DNA from: Xylogone sp. PMI_703 | Taxonomy: Eukaryota > Ascomycota > Leotiomycetes | Reading direction: 5' to 3' | Assembly (NCBI GenBank): GCA_021399445.1 | Contig: JAJTUQ010000002.1 | Span: forward strand, 7,564,001-7,628,000 | Length of the DNA: 64,000 nucleotides | Shown here: one piece after another, positions 11,013 through 22,627 of the stretch | How the letters are laid out: every line of letters begins with the position of its first letter | Position numbering within the stretch: position 1 is the first letter of the stretch | Program-made: the position numbers and the translations under genes | Notes under the pieces: generated by a model | Databases searched by the model: none | Told to the model about the DNA's origin: nothing | Seen by the model: only the letters and a program-made list of their open reading frames with translations

Positions 11013-13682
11013 ATGCTATTCCGTTCGCTCGTGGCCGCCTTCGGGCTTGGTCTGGCTCTTGAGTCTCTTGCAAGTCCTCTCCTACATCCCGATGCACCGA
11101 AGAAGCGTGAAGTCCCAAATACGCACGCGCTTCATGAGCGTCATACATCCAGCATGGCCAAGCACTGGGCAAAGCGAGAAAAACTGCCCCGTACAGCTGT
11201 TTTGCCCATGCGAATTGGCCTCAAGCAGTCCAATTTAGACATGGGGCACAGCCGGCTTATGGAAATGTAAGCAATTGCACTTTACTATGGAGGCCCGGGG
11301 GGGATACAGCGTTAATCTCGGTGTACAGCTCTACTCCCGGATCTGCGCACTACGGAAAACATATGACGTCTGAGGAGGTGATTGAGTTCTTTGCTCCGGC
11401 GCAGTCCAGCGTTGATGCTGTTATGGACTGGCTCGTAAGCTCTGGCATTGCTCCGAGCCGTATAAGCCAGTCGACCAATAAGCAGGCAAGTACCGGAAAT
11501 TACATTCCGCTAAGCCTTTACCCTAATAAATAAGCTTAACCACCTTAAAGGGACCTGTATTATCTTGGGTGTCCATGCTCTAACTTGTGGATTTAGTGGA
11601 TCCAATTCGACGCGGCTGTAGACGAGGTTGAGGATCTCCTCGTCGCTGACTTCTACCTCTGGGAGACTAGTTCCGGCGAGCACAAAGACATTGCGTGCGA
11701 GGAATACCACGTCCCTGCTCATGTCCAGCAGCACATCGACTATGTGACTCCAGGAATCCGTATGCGGAGCAACAGCGTGCAGAAGCGCAGCATCAAGACC
11801 AAGCCTGCTATTCATTTCCCTGCCACCCGTCCCAGTGCGAACAATACGCTCAGCAGCTTCAGCATCATAGGCAACGGCACCTTCCCAGGAGTCAATTCCA
11901 CTAGCTGTAGTTCCTTTGTCACAGCCGATTGCATCCGAGGTACGTCGTTGTTTAGACCATCTCATAGTGATAATAAAGCATTGACTAGTGCTAACTCGGA
12001 CTGCGTGCACAGTTCAGTACGGCGTGCCCAATGGCACCACAGCAGCGGCGGGCAACGAGCTGGGCATCTTCGAGAACCTCAATGACCACTACAGCACGGC
12101 TGATCTAGATACTTACCTAGCAACATTATACCCGTAAGGAGCCCCCCCGATGCTCGCAGCCTGCATATACACGATGATTAGCTAACCTCGTACCAGATAC
12201 CAGAACATTCCCGCCGGTACATACCCAGAAAACAGACTGATCAACGGTGCCATTGGATCGTACGAAGATGTGCTGGCTCAAGCAGGCGATGTATTTGGTG
12301 ATGGCGTGGGAGGCGAGTCTACCCTCGACTTCCAGGCCGCCATGCCACTCATCTGGCCGCAGAAGCCCGTCTTGTTCCAGACAGATGACGAGCTCTACGA
12401 GATTGAGGGCACCTTTGGCTGGATGAACTGTGAGTCCAAGTCCCTAATCATAATGCTTGAAACTCTGCAGCAACTCGCGTTAACGCAGTCCAGCATTCCT
12501 CGACGCCATCGACGGCAGCTACTGCACCTACAGCGCGTACGGCGAAACGGGCGACTGCACCGACGAGATCTGTGCTGATCCCGTATATCCGGACCGTGAC
12601 TTCCCACCACCCGTGGGATACCAGGGCAGCCGCCAGTGCGGTGCTTATAAGCCAACCAACGTCATCTCCATCTCGTACGGAGCTGTCGAAGATCTGCTCC
12701 CCAATAACTACCAGTACCGCCAGTGCAACGAGTACATGAAGTTAGGCCTGCAAGGCGTCACTGTCGTGCTCTCGTCAGGTGACTCGGGCGTTGGCTCCGG
12801 CTTAGGCTGTATTGGAGGGCCTGCAGCGCCGGATGTCGGAACCATCTTTGCACCATCCTTCCCCCAGGGTTGCCCCTATCTGCTCACCGTTGGCAGCACG
12901 GAGCTTCGCCGAGCAGACCCAACCGCTCCGCCAGTTGAGTGGGAGATCCTCGAGGAGGTCGCGTCAACCCAATTCCCCAGCGGCGGTGGCTTCAGCAACA
13001 TCTGGGGTGTGGCTGACTACCAGCGGGACGCCGTCCAGGCCTACTACGACCAGGTAGAGGACACGCTGCCCTTCAACGGGTTCCACCAAATCATTATCAA
13101 CGGCAGCTTCGATGGTGTTACACGCGCCGACCAAGTTTACCACCACGGTGGTCGTGGCTTCCCCGACGTGGCGGCGGTAGGTGAGAACCAGATCGTCCTA
13201 TGGGCCGGCGATTGGTGGACCCAAGGCGGCACCAGCTTGAGCGCGCCTCTCTGGGCCTCCGTCTTGACACTGATTAACGAGAAGCGCATTGCTGCTGGCA
13301 AGAGTTCGCTGGGCTTTGTCAATCCGACTCTGGTAAGTTCTGACACTGGAAATGGGCAGCCTCGCTATAACGTGTAGAGTCCGTCAACTAGACAGACAAG
13401 TCCCCCTTTTTTTCCATATTGCGATGGCTAATAAGTTCGTGACTCTCTAGTACGCACACCCAGAAGCGTTCAACGACATCACCGTCGGGGACAACAATGG
13501 CTGTTCCTCTCCCGACGAGACAGAACTCTGGGGTTTCCCTGCCGCTAAAGGCTGGGATCCCGTATCTGGTCTGGGGTATGAAAAGAGCCCTCTTTACTCA
13601 ACCTTGAGTTTCACATGGTGACTAACAATGCTATAGATCTCCCAACTTCCCTGCCCTAGAGAAAGTCTTGGTAAACTTGTAA
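11013..13682 (+). CDS. Sedolisin-family (S53) tripeptidyl/endopeptidase, secreted precursor (about 705 aa)
   Basis: Eight exons: 11013-11266, 11329-11485, 11597-11939, 12013-12133, 12197-12429, 12494-13332, 13451-13575, 13637-13682. A signal peptide (MLFRSLVAAFGLGLALESLAS) is followed by the S53 pro-domain (HYGKHMT, NKQ|WIQFDAAVDEVEDLL across intron 2) and the catalytic domain. The Glu-Asp-Ser triad is visible: GESTLDFQ gives E332 and D336, GGTSLSAP gives S617, and SSGDSGVG gives the oxyanion Asp D466. Family members cleave tripeptides or act as endopeptidases at acid pH, so this is probably an extracellular nutrient-acquiring protease. Intron 2 begins with GC rather than GT (CAG|GCAAGT). The 705 residues are somewhat long for the family, the excess lying in the pro-domain/linker region. 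Upstream is the divergent secreted protein; downstream is non-coding. Confidence 0.93.
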
Positions 13683-16600
13683 TCGTTGTGATTATTGCTG
13701 CAATGTCTGCGTATATTACCGCATATACCGTGCTTCCATACTCTTCTCTCTTTGCTCCAAAGTCATAACAGTAATAAAGGCAATAAGACCCCAGTTATGA
13801 TAGAATAAAGCAGAAGTAATAATAAAAAGAAGTAATCTGAAGTAACTCATTCCTCTGAAAGTGAATAGGAGTTTGACTTATATATGGAACAGAGCAGTGA
13901 AAGATTGTTATAAAAAAAAGCAGGATGGACGATAAATGAAGCGAAAGACTATACCTTGCTCCTATAATAAGACAGACCATGGAGCAGCTACGAGACAAGT
14001 AACCACTGCCAGTAATGGTAGTGCACACGGCAACGACACTCCCAAGCAAAACAACCGTGGTACTCGGCTTTCCATCCCAGACAGGCCTGTTTCTTGACTT
14101 CGCACCTCGTCCGGCTACTTATCTGCACTCTTTCCGAATAATTGTTATCATGTGTCTCTCGATATCTCAGAAACCTCTCTCTAGTTGTTGCCGTTGACCT
14201 TGTCAACCATAAGAAGTGAAATATCGCATGAGAAGGTTGTTCGTCGTAAATAGAGCGCGGTCGTTAGGTCGCGTCGCCAATTAGCCTTCGACGCGACTAC
14301 TATTATTAGTCAGCATGTGAGACATCATGTGACTCTGTTATGTCCGGATGTGTTGCTTGAGAGTAAGGACTACTTGACTATTTGATAGACAATTAAACAA
14401 GTCTTAATATTGTATGTTGTTACTACAGTATAATTACCGTTATTACTTTCACAGATTATAATTTCGAGTATACTTGTAACTAGTAAAAGTCGCTCTGGTC
14501 ACTCAATTTTTTGATGGTGCATTGTAATCCCGTTCCGGGCCTACATAAGGCGAGAAGCTTTTAAATACTTATTTCATACTCCCAACCAAGGAGACGAGTT
14601 TATTCTAGATATGAGAGGTCGTTAATGCTAAAGACTTGCATGATAACGTTTGAATGTTAGAAAATATAGTTTGGGTGACTAAGGATAACCGCAAATGTGT
14701 TGCCAGAAAGCTCCGTACATTACATCACGGTTACAACTCAGGTACAAAGTACGAGCAGAGATTGATTTCGAGATATTGTAACAGAACTGCCGGGGTCAAT
14801 ATTGAGTGTACCAAAGTAAAGCGAACTCAGAGCGGCGGCTCAGAGTCTAAACTCTGTTATTCCCGCTTGGATCCCAGATCTGAGACAGCCCGATCCGAGG
14901 AAAGGGAGGCTGATTCGGGAGTGCTGTTGTGACGGTGATACTGGACAAAGGCACGAAATGTAAGAAGCCAGTACCAGGAGATAAAGCCAGATGACGAGGG
15001 TGGCGGGAGCACACGGAGAAATATTCTTTCTGCTTTTTAAGACAGCTGAACCGGCGTGGCAGCAAGACATCAGACTCATGCGAGTTGGATTACGAGAGGG
15101 ATGACACAATGAGGGTCCGAGGGGTCTTTTTGATGCCGGGAGCAGCGTGAGCAGTTACCATGGGATGACCTCAGTGTCACTTCTGCTGTGGCACGCGAAT
15201 CATCGGCGAGCTTGCCACTTCGCCGCGAGGGAGATTCTAGAAGCACGAAACAAGGCAAAGAAACTTTCGACACCGTCTGCCGCGTGCGAGTATCCGGGTG
15301 AGCCAGGCACGTGACGCGCCCGAAAAGGTGCGTACCATGCCGCTTTCGACACTACCACGTGCCACGACCCGGGCCCAAGTCAGCACTTTTGATGGAACGC
15401 TTGGTGGTTTTGGTCACGGAGATTCCGCAGATGTCTCAATCTTTCAAAGTTGCCGCATTGTACGCCTTGGATACATCGAGAGTTGCGCAGTCGGCTCTGG
15501 ATATCAGAAGTTGCAGAGGTCATAGTGGCATTATGTATCTGAGTATTAATGCAGGTGGCGGAGAACACAGGGACAAGTGGAGAGAAGTGTGGAGCATCGG
15601 CGATTTCAGATACCATTGAGGTCCAGTCATCTACTGCAGTACTTCATGACTCCATCAGGTCTGTACGTCGAAAGCCATTGAACAAAAAGTCTTCCTGGCT
15701 TGATGGGATACAATAGAAAATTTGATCCCTGCGACATATGCGCCATGGTGAGAATGGGAGTTAGCCTCTGCGTGCCGTACGTACGTGCTAGAGAGATGAT
15801 AGATCGATGCTGTTCTTTTTGAGATCCTCGTTGCTAGTTGCTAGTCTCACACCCCCCTCCCTCCCCGGGTCAGTGCACCGAGGCGTGACCAGAATCCAGC
15901 ATTTGTCGCTGCTCGTCCCGCTCGATGCGGTGAGCTGCTGGACCCCCAATCGAGTCCATCGAGCCCATCTGGATCCAGTCTCGCCAGTACGGCAGTAATT
16001 AGTGCACGATGATTGACAGCAGCCAGCATGGGAAATCTGCGTGGCGGTTTGGATCTGGAGCGGTGGCTAGGGGAAGAGCTGCGTCGACTTTGCTTATTCC
16101 GGGCGACTCCCTAACTGCATGGTCGGGATTGTATGGCTTCGGGCTGAGGACTACCTCCGGACGTGCTTGCTGGCAGAAGCTATTGCTTCGAGGTGGACGG
16201 CAGCCAAATGCAGCTACAAGCAAAAGCGTCAAGGCGTTGTGCGCACGCAAGGACTTTGGAATCTTTGTCGTTTTTTTCTTCTTCTTTTACTGTGTAATAT
16301 CTCTCTGCTCTGCGTTCCCCTCTGGCACGACTCTTGGGATCATTTATTGGAAACTAGCATCCCCCAGATCGCCTCGTATCGCTGCCCATGGTGCCCATCA
16401 AGGTGACGTGTCTGGACAACAGTGCCAACGAAGCCCGATTTCCGATAACACGATCGACTGAAAGTAGAGGAGGCGCCTGAGCGCGGAGCACGATCCATGG
16501 AGCCATGATGGGGGAGGATGGTGAGAAAATGGGGTCTGGTCCGTCTGGATGTGACACGCAGAGAGGTAGCTGCAGGCGATAGCAAGCTCCAGCAACTCAG

Positions 16601-17300
16601 CGACACTCGGGCTCTCGCCATCTCTCGATTAGACGACGTTGTGCGCTGCACTGGCACGACTGGCTAGACTGATTGATTGATTGATTGAGCCGTGCTGGAC
16701 CCTGCCTCAACCTGCGATGTCGATGATGGGGCCAGGCTTCGCGCGACTGGATATGCTGAGGCTGCTGGAGCTGCTCTTGGCTGATCGGTGCTGCACGACT
16801 GCTGGTCGTTGCTGGATTCTGCCAGGCCGGTCAGACCCTATCGAGGAGATTTTCCAACCTCTCAACTCTCTCAACCTCTCGACTTCGCGCGAGACTCCCC
16901 GAGCAATTTGTGCTGTACAGTAGCTATCCATTCCGACGCCAGAGGACTCCTCGGGATTTCATTGATAATGTAACGTATTGTAATAGCTTGTCAGCGAGAG
17001 CTATGGATAATGGAAGTTGACTTATTGAGCACCTGAATACTGTAAGTGCCCGCCATCCGCGTACCGCCTTCCGCCTCCATCAACAACTGCCTCGCCTATG
17101 CTCGCCTATGTTTCCCAGCCGGACCTAGCACCGCAACACGCTCCAGCCACACCCTCCCCCCCTCCTGGCCACTCCGATTCGGACAACAACTGGCAAGACT
17201 GACGAGCGCAGCCCACCACAGCCACTTCGAGCCAACTAGAGGCAGCTGGCCCCAACTGGGAATTCCAAACTAGCCTCGCTAGGCTCACGGTCCCTGATGA
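13683..17300. other. 3.6 kb gene-poor region becoming GC-richer toward 15-17 kb
   Basis: No frame shows domain content, a good start or splice-linked continuity. The first kilobase is AT-rich. From about 14.8 kb base composition becomes balanced to GC-rich. CACGTG palindromes occur at 15308 and 15356, a possible bHLH/bZIP motif pair, and a (GATT)n tract lies near 16671. Frames such as 16009-16461 translate to low-complexity Arg/Ser/Phe-rich text and look spurious. This may be the long upstream region of the AN1 gene or hold an unrecognised non-coding transcript; the sequence does not decide. Confidence 0.5.
16671..16689 (+). repeat. (GATT)n microsatellite
   Basis: GATT is repeated four to five times without interruption. 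Confidence 0.9.
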
Positions 17301-17595
17301 GCAATCGCTCGTCCATGACCTTCGCCTCCATCCTCGCCCTGTCCTCTTCTCTCTTCCTGCTCTCCGATACCGAACGTCTCTTTGTTATATATCACTTCGT
17401 CTCCCCAGCAATCTCTTCCCTCCGCCATCTTTATCCTCTCTCCATCTCACCAGAAGAGCCTTCGATTCCAGCCCTTTCTGCCATTCCAAGCTCGCCGTCA
17501 GCCTGCTATCGCTCTTATCTCGTAAACAAGGTCACAGGTCACACACCGTCATTCTTCCAACACCACCGAGTCCACCTACCAACACCACAGCAAAC
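17301..17595 (+). promoter_or_regulatory. Pyrimidine-rich leader and promoter of the AN1 gene
   Basis: The 295 bases before the ATG are strongly C/T-rich with repeated CTCTTC, CTCTCC and CCATCTC phrases, a usual feature of core promoters and 5' leaders of constitutively expressed filamentous fungal genes. CAAACATGG around the ATG fits a good fungal start context. Confidence 0.5.
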
Positions 17596-18438
17596 ATGGC
17601 ATACTCTCCTTCAGGCGACCGATCTCTCTCTCCTGAGCTCGCGGAGACCATCCAGATCTTTGTGAAGAACCTCTCGGGTGATGGTAAGTCACTCCACCCT
17701 GGCTGTTGTGTGTCTCCAGCGGCAACAGCCAGCATGCCTCCATCTCCCCCGCAGTATCCGACTTGCAACACCACACCAGCTAACACCTCTTGTCCTGCAG
17801 TGATCCCAATGACCGTTCCTTCAGACCTCACCGTCGAGAACTTGGCGAACCTCCTCTCCGCTCGGACCTCGCTCCCAACCTCAGATCTTCGCCTCGTATT
17901 CGCAGGCAGACATCTGTCGTCATCCAGCACGCTCGCTGAGAGCCACATCACCCGCGACAGCACAATACACCTGGCCTCGCCGCTCCGAGGAGGCATGCCA
18001 CCCAAGAAGATCCGGTGCTCGTACAAGGACTGCCGGGAAGGTGCACAGCGCATCATCGGTGATTGCGGCTTCTGCAACGGTCACTTCTGCGGGAAGCACC
18101 GGTTACTGGAGGACCACAAGTGCGATGGTTTAGAAGACGTAAGTTGGCCATCGAATTCCCAGCATTTTGCAGCCGCCATGCTTCTTTCTCATCCCTCTTG
18201 CTGTCCATCGTCTGATGGTTCGTCTTGCGTTGGCCGGGGTGGTGGCTATGACGCAAGCGACGACGTCAGCACGTGCAGCGGGGGAGATGATGAGGGCATC
18301 CAATGGTGGCTGGTAGGTCTTGATGATGACAATCTAATTACTAACATATTACATGATGAACAGTGCAAGAAGCAATCGCACGAGCGTAACGCTGCACAAT
18401 TGAATGCGGAGCGAACCCAAGTCATCAAGGGCATTTAA
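17596..18438 (+). CDS. Ubiquitin-like domain fused to AN1-type zinc finger (about 166 aa)
   Basis: Three exons, 17596-17683, 17801-18138 and 18364-18438, join in frame by GT-AG introns of 117 and 225 nt. Residues about 18-94 form a ubiquitin-like fold (IQIFVKNLSGD, LTVENLANLLSARTSLP, LRLVFAGRHLS, DSTIHLASP) ending in L91-R92-G93-G94, the same four residues that end ubiquitin. Met95 then opens the AN1 finger: C102, C107, C118, C121, C126, H129, H135 and C137 can bind two zincs. AN1 proteins act in ubiquitin/proteasome-linked stress handling, including metalloid and heat stress. Here that is a family inference. The C-terminal exon encodes a short charged helix (KKQSHERNAAQLNAER). A housekeeping gene in conserved surroundings is suggested by its balanced codon use. 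Confidence 0.92.
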   Translation: MAYSPSGDRSLSPELAETIQIFVKNLSGDGKSLHPGCCVSPAATASMPPSPPQYPTCNTTPANTSCPAVIPMTVPSDLTVENLANLLSARTSLPTSDLRLVFAGRHLSSSSTLAESHITRDSTIHLASPLRGGMPPKKIRCSYKDCREGAQRIIGDCGFCNGHFCGKHRLLEDHKCDGLEDVSWPSNSQHFAAAMLLSHPSCCPSSDGSSCVGRGGGYDASDDVSTCSGGDDEGIQWWLVGLDDDNLITNILHDEQCKKQSHERNAAQLNAERTQVIKGI

Positions 18439-19547
18439 ATACACCATCATCTATTAATTAGATCGGGCGTTTCTGGCCATGCATTGAAGCCAATTCAGGC
18501 CCTTCATTTCTACATAACTTATTTGGGGGGGTTTTGCACGGCCTTTATTTTTGGAGTATCGATACGATCCTCATTACATACGGGGGCTAGTTCAGATGAG
18601 ATCTAGGTTTTCCAAGACAAGAGGGGAAGGGGCGTTCAGTTCTTACGAAAGACGCGTTATGTTATGTTCTGGGACTGATTGGGACTCTGGATTATTCAGC
18701 GGTTCCAGATATTCCATATTCCATATTTTTTGTTTATGGCTCAACCATGTATTTATCATCACCTTTTTAGCGGGCGTACTGAGGCGGGATCTGGATGGAT
18801 TATGGATATCGGTCGAGGTTCTTTGCAGTATTGCCGGGCTTTTGATGAATTTGTCGTTTTAGACTATGGCAAAACCACATCTTCTATATGACAAAGTTTT
18901 GGATCGAGGATTTTCCCGTTTCGTGTTGTGTGATCTTGACCAATGTGAGAATTGTAGGCATTGCACATAATAAGACGCTGATTTGGTATCTGGTACGGCG
19001 CACCTCAGCTGCTAATATTACTTTTATTTGTTGTCTTTTCCAAAACGGAATTATATATGTATAGATATGAGACAAGCTTTTAGCCATTACGCATACAGAT
19101 GCTGCAATTTTCTAATCCTGTTTTCGTGATGTATTCTTTTTATCATGTCCAATCACATTGCTGCCTGCTTGTTAAAGACATAAGTGATCTCTGATTGGCT
19201 TGACTCTTGACTGGTTCTCATTTCACTCCTCACAACCTCAAGAAACAGTAATTTGTAGTAACACTTGATATAATAGCATCATATACTATCTTAAAATCCC
19301 CATATTCACGAAATGTGAAACCAATTAATAATCAATGACTGTATGAAAGAAAGGAAGCCGAAATCGGTTCACGCTCTAAGACGCCATTCTCAAGCAACTT
19401 GTCGTCATGCGCCTGAGATAAGTATATTAGAAAGCAATTCTAGTTTATCCTCCAAGATTACACTATAGAGTATTTCTAAAAAGTATATAGCCAAAAAGTG
19501 ACGGCAAAAGCTAGAACTCCAAAAATATAGACATATTCACCGTCACA
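18439..19547. other. Intergenic region, no gene seen
   Basis: The first part is the 3' flank of the AN1 gene; a G run (GGGGGG) occurs near 18525. The last 100 bases before 19548 hold an AT-rich, TATA-like AGTATATAG at about 19482, a plausible core promoter for the monooxygenase. No coding frame has support. Confidence 0.5.
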
Positions 19548-20648
19548 ATGCCCACCGAATTCATCAGCTTAACCTTTCCAAACGCCTCTACAGAGCTTAA
19601 TCCAATCCCCAATGCCCCCATCGATCCAGACTTCCTAGTCCGGTACGCCCGAGCCCTGGACGACTACGGCTTCAACTACACCCTCGTCCCCTACGATTCA
19701 TCCTACTTCGACCCCTTCACCATCGGCGCCACAATCCTCTCCGTGACCAAGAACCTCAAAGTCATCATCGCTCTCCGCCCCAACACCCTCTACCCAACCG
19801 TGGCAGCAAAAGCCCTAGCCACCCTCGACCAGCTCAGCAAAGGCCGTGTCGTCGTCCACTTCATAGCAGGAGGCAGCGACGCCGAGCAAGCCAAGGAAGG
19901 GGACTTCCTCACCAAGGACCAACGGTACGGCCGTCTGGAGGAGTACATCCGCATCCTGCGTCGAGCCTGGGAGTCCGATGAGCCGTTCGACTGGGAAGGC
20001 GAGTACTTCCAGTTCAAGCAGTTCAGCAACCGCGTCCGTCCTGTCAACGGCAAAACCATCCCCGTCTCCGTCGGTGGCTCCTCAGACGAGGCGTATCGCG
20101 TAGGAGGCTCCCTGGCCGATATCTTCGGCCTCTGGGGCGAGCCATTGAAGGAGACGAAGGAGCAGATCGATCGCATCTACGCCGAGGCAGACAAGGCAGG
20201 ACGATCTGCCTCCGACCGGCCGCGAATCTGGGTCACCTTCCGGCCCATCGTGGCGGAGACAGACGACCTCGCATGGGCAAAGGCCCATCGCACGCTCGAT
20301 GCACTGAAAACCAATCGCGCGAATGGTACAGGCAAGGTCCCGCCCAGCGCGCCGACACCGCAGAACGTAGGGTCCCAGCGGCTGCTGGAGATTGCGTCGA
20401 GGGGGGAGGTTCATGATCGCGCGCTGTGGTATCCTACTGTCACGGCGACGAATGCGAGGGGGGCGTCGACGGCGTTGGTGGGGAGCCACGAGACGGTTTC
20501 GGAGGCGATACTGGACTATGTGAAGTTGGGAGCGGAGCTTATTTCTATTCGGGGGTATGATAATCTGAATGATGCTATTGATTATGGGAGGTATATATTA
20601 CCTAGGGTGCGGGAGGCGTTGGGGAAGGAGGGGAATGGTAGCTCTTAG
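19548..20648 (+). CDS. Bacterial-type luciferase-like FMN-dependent monooxygenase, SsuD/alkanesulfonate type (366 aa)
   Basis: Single exon, 366 codons. The protein follows the luciferase-like monooxygenase (PF00296) TIM-barrel pattern: RPNTLYPTVAAKALATLDQLS, then GRVVVHFIAGG, the D..RYGRLEEYIRILRRAW element, and VSVGGSSDEAYRVGGSLADIFGLWGEP. These are hallmarks of the FMNH2-dependent alkanesulfonate monooxygenase subgroup, which releases sulfite from organosulfonates using reduced flavin from a partner reductase. Fungal members occur in sulfur-scavenging contexts. No reductase or transporter gene lies beside it here. It has no targeting signal, so it is probably cytosolic. Third codon positions are strongly C-biased for the first 700 or so bases and G/T-biased in the last 250, an odd internal shift. 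The substrate is unproven. Confidence 0.88.
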   Translation: MPTEFISLTFPNASTELNPIPNAPIDPDFLVRYARALDDYGFNYTLVPYDSSYFDPFTIGATILSVTKNLKVIIALRPNTLYPTVAAKALATLDQLSKGRVVVHFIAGGSDAEQAKEGDFLTKDQRYGRLEEYIRILRRAWESDEPFDWEGEYFQFKQFSNRVRPVNGKTIPVSVGGSSDEAYRVGGSLADIFGLWGEPLKETKEQIDRIYAEADKAGRSASDRPRIWVTFRPIVAETDDLAWAKAHRTLDALKTNRANGTGKVPPSAPTPQNVGSQRLLEIASRGEVHDRALWYPTVTATNARGASTALVGSHETVSEAILDYVKLGAELISIRGYDNLNDAIDYGRYILPRVREALGKEGNGSS

Positions 20649-22627
20649 TGAAACTGTGAAATGAAATTTGATTATGAGGTTAGGTTTTGATTACTTTGCT
20701 ATGTCGTATTGTGTGATATAGTACGTGTCTTTTGGTGAACCTGGAAGGAAAATGTGGAATACTGGTAAGATCTACCGTGGCTGGATTACTTCTTTTTATT
20801 GCTATGTGTCTTGTGTATGGGTTAATATATCCAGCTATCGAACTAATCGTTTGTAGCGTTTATGACATCTTATGGGCGTATAAGTGCGTTGGATACAGTC
20901 GGGGTACCAGTAATGCTTTATATGCATCTTCTTTTAATACTGTGACATCTTTATTTTGCTCGACCTGAGCAAAATGAAAAATCCAAAAGCTTTTGTAACG
21001 TAACAGCTCTTCAATCTCTTGTTGATATGGATCATGATAAAGGCACAATTCAACACAACTACAAGGCAAGCTTAGGAGTACTAGATCTTCCTCCACAGGT
21101 AACCTACTGCTAAGTAAAGTTTGCCCTCCAGCTGAATAATACATCTACTACTGTACCCTTGTTAGACATGCTTTAAATGTATGACGTTAAGGTTCCTACC
21201 AGTGCCTTCTACTGCGTTCCAGTGTGCTCAGGTCTTTGGAAGATATTTGAGATCGCTTGACGAGCTTCAATTGCATACTCCTTTGATACGCGTTCTTTCA
21301 TATAGCAATATCATTATGATTATTGTCCGGAGATGTACGTTGTGAAGTGGCCAAACTATAGTAGAAAAGGATTAATTAATGATCTCACAGAAATTTATTT
21401 TAAGGATGCTCTCAAGTAATCATATCTCCTGGAACGTTTAATTATTGGGGCCAGCATATACGCTATACCGACATGGGTGTAAATGCACAACATCTTAGAG
21501 GGATTGATTGATTCTTGAATTGTTAGACGACTAATTGAATGATAAGGATCGAGGGGTCTCGAAAGTTAGCGGTTTAGAACCGTATCACGTTATGAGTGAG
21601 CTCTGGTCGGTGACGGCGTTGCTTTTATCCGAAAGCCGAAAGTTAGTTGCTGGAGCACGTGACAAGGGTGCTTGATACTGATAGTCAAAATCACGCTGGG
21701 TCTTGCAGCTCGACAGAGACCGCGACTTCAAACCCTAGATAAGGTTTGAACTAAAGATTTGTACTACGGTACTGTACCATACAGATATGATATGTCGCAA
21801 AACAAGACCAGTGCAAGATGTTTTTATGAGACGCGAAACAGCCGAATTGCAAAAGCGGCTCTGTAGACTTTTTGGGGTCGCTTGGTGCAAATCTGCGAGA
21901 TTGCATCGGTCTATGGAGGACCGCAGTGGTGTTTTATCAACCACACGTCTACCTCAATACAGTATATGTACCGATACCTGCAGATCACACATCAGACAAA
22001 CTCAGCACCTTGAGTTAACACCCCGACTTGTTTTTCTTGAGCCTTGCTATCTGAACCTCATTCCTATTGCGGTAGTCGGAATCACGCCTGATAATAATGG
22101 AGACATTTGAAATCACGTTACCCAAGGGAGTTTAGGTTCATGCTTTAGGGCTGACATATCTGACAGGTCTGACATGGGCTTATCCACGACAACTCCACCT
22201 CGAATGCCGCATGCACCGATTCTTGCCCACTCAGGGACTGCCAATCCTCCCAAGACTCGCTGTGGAATCCAATGGCGGTGCTTTTGTCTGTTCGTCTCAA
22301 GATGGCGTCGCAGTTTGCGGACTGGAAGAAGAATGGAGAAACGGCGGGCCCCAGGGCATGATGGCCTTCTGTCGCATTATTATCTTCCCAGGGCCCTCTT
22401 CTGACAGCTTCTCTCGTTTGCATTAATCTCACTGCTGCCCTTAATTAGCTTGGAGCTGGGTTGGTGGTTGTTTCGGGACTCTTTTGTGCTCCTCGTTGCT
22501 GCAGCATCGAGTATCTTAGCTTTTCATCCACCTTCCCCGCCTTCGAGAACAAAGTGAAGCACGAATGAGCCATTGATAGAGAGCAGATTGCGCGCACCGT
22601 CGCGCCTCTTCGATACAACTGAGATAT
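20649..22627. other. AT-rich 2 kb intergenic region
   Basis: No gene is supportable. Frames of about 95-107 codons (22145-22432 minus, 21787-22110 plus) have no domain or splice support. A CACGTG palindrome occurs at 21656. The last 200 bases are the presumed promoter of the aspartic-protease-like gene. Confidence 0.55.

Noticed and set aside
10670..11062. 130-codon frame upstream of the sedolisin gene
   Set aside because: It overlaps the sedolisin start in another frame and its Leu/Ser-rich C-terminus comes from the pyrimidine tract of the promoter.
16009..16461. 150-codon open frame on the plus strand
   Set aside because: The translation is low-complexity with a run of Phe from a T tract, no domain pattern and no linked exons; it overlaps other equally long frames.
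21787..22432. Frames of 107 (plus) and 95 (minus) codons in the 20.6-22.6 kb gap
   Set aside because: No recognisable motifs, and no adjoining exons.
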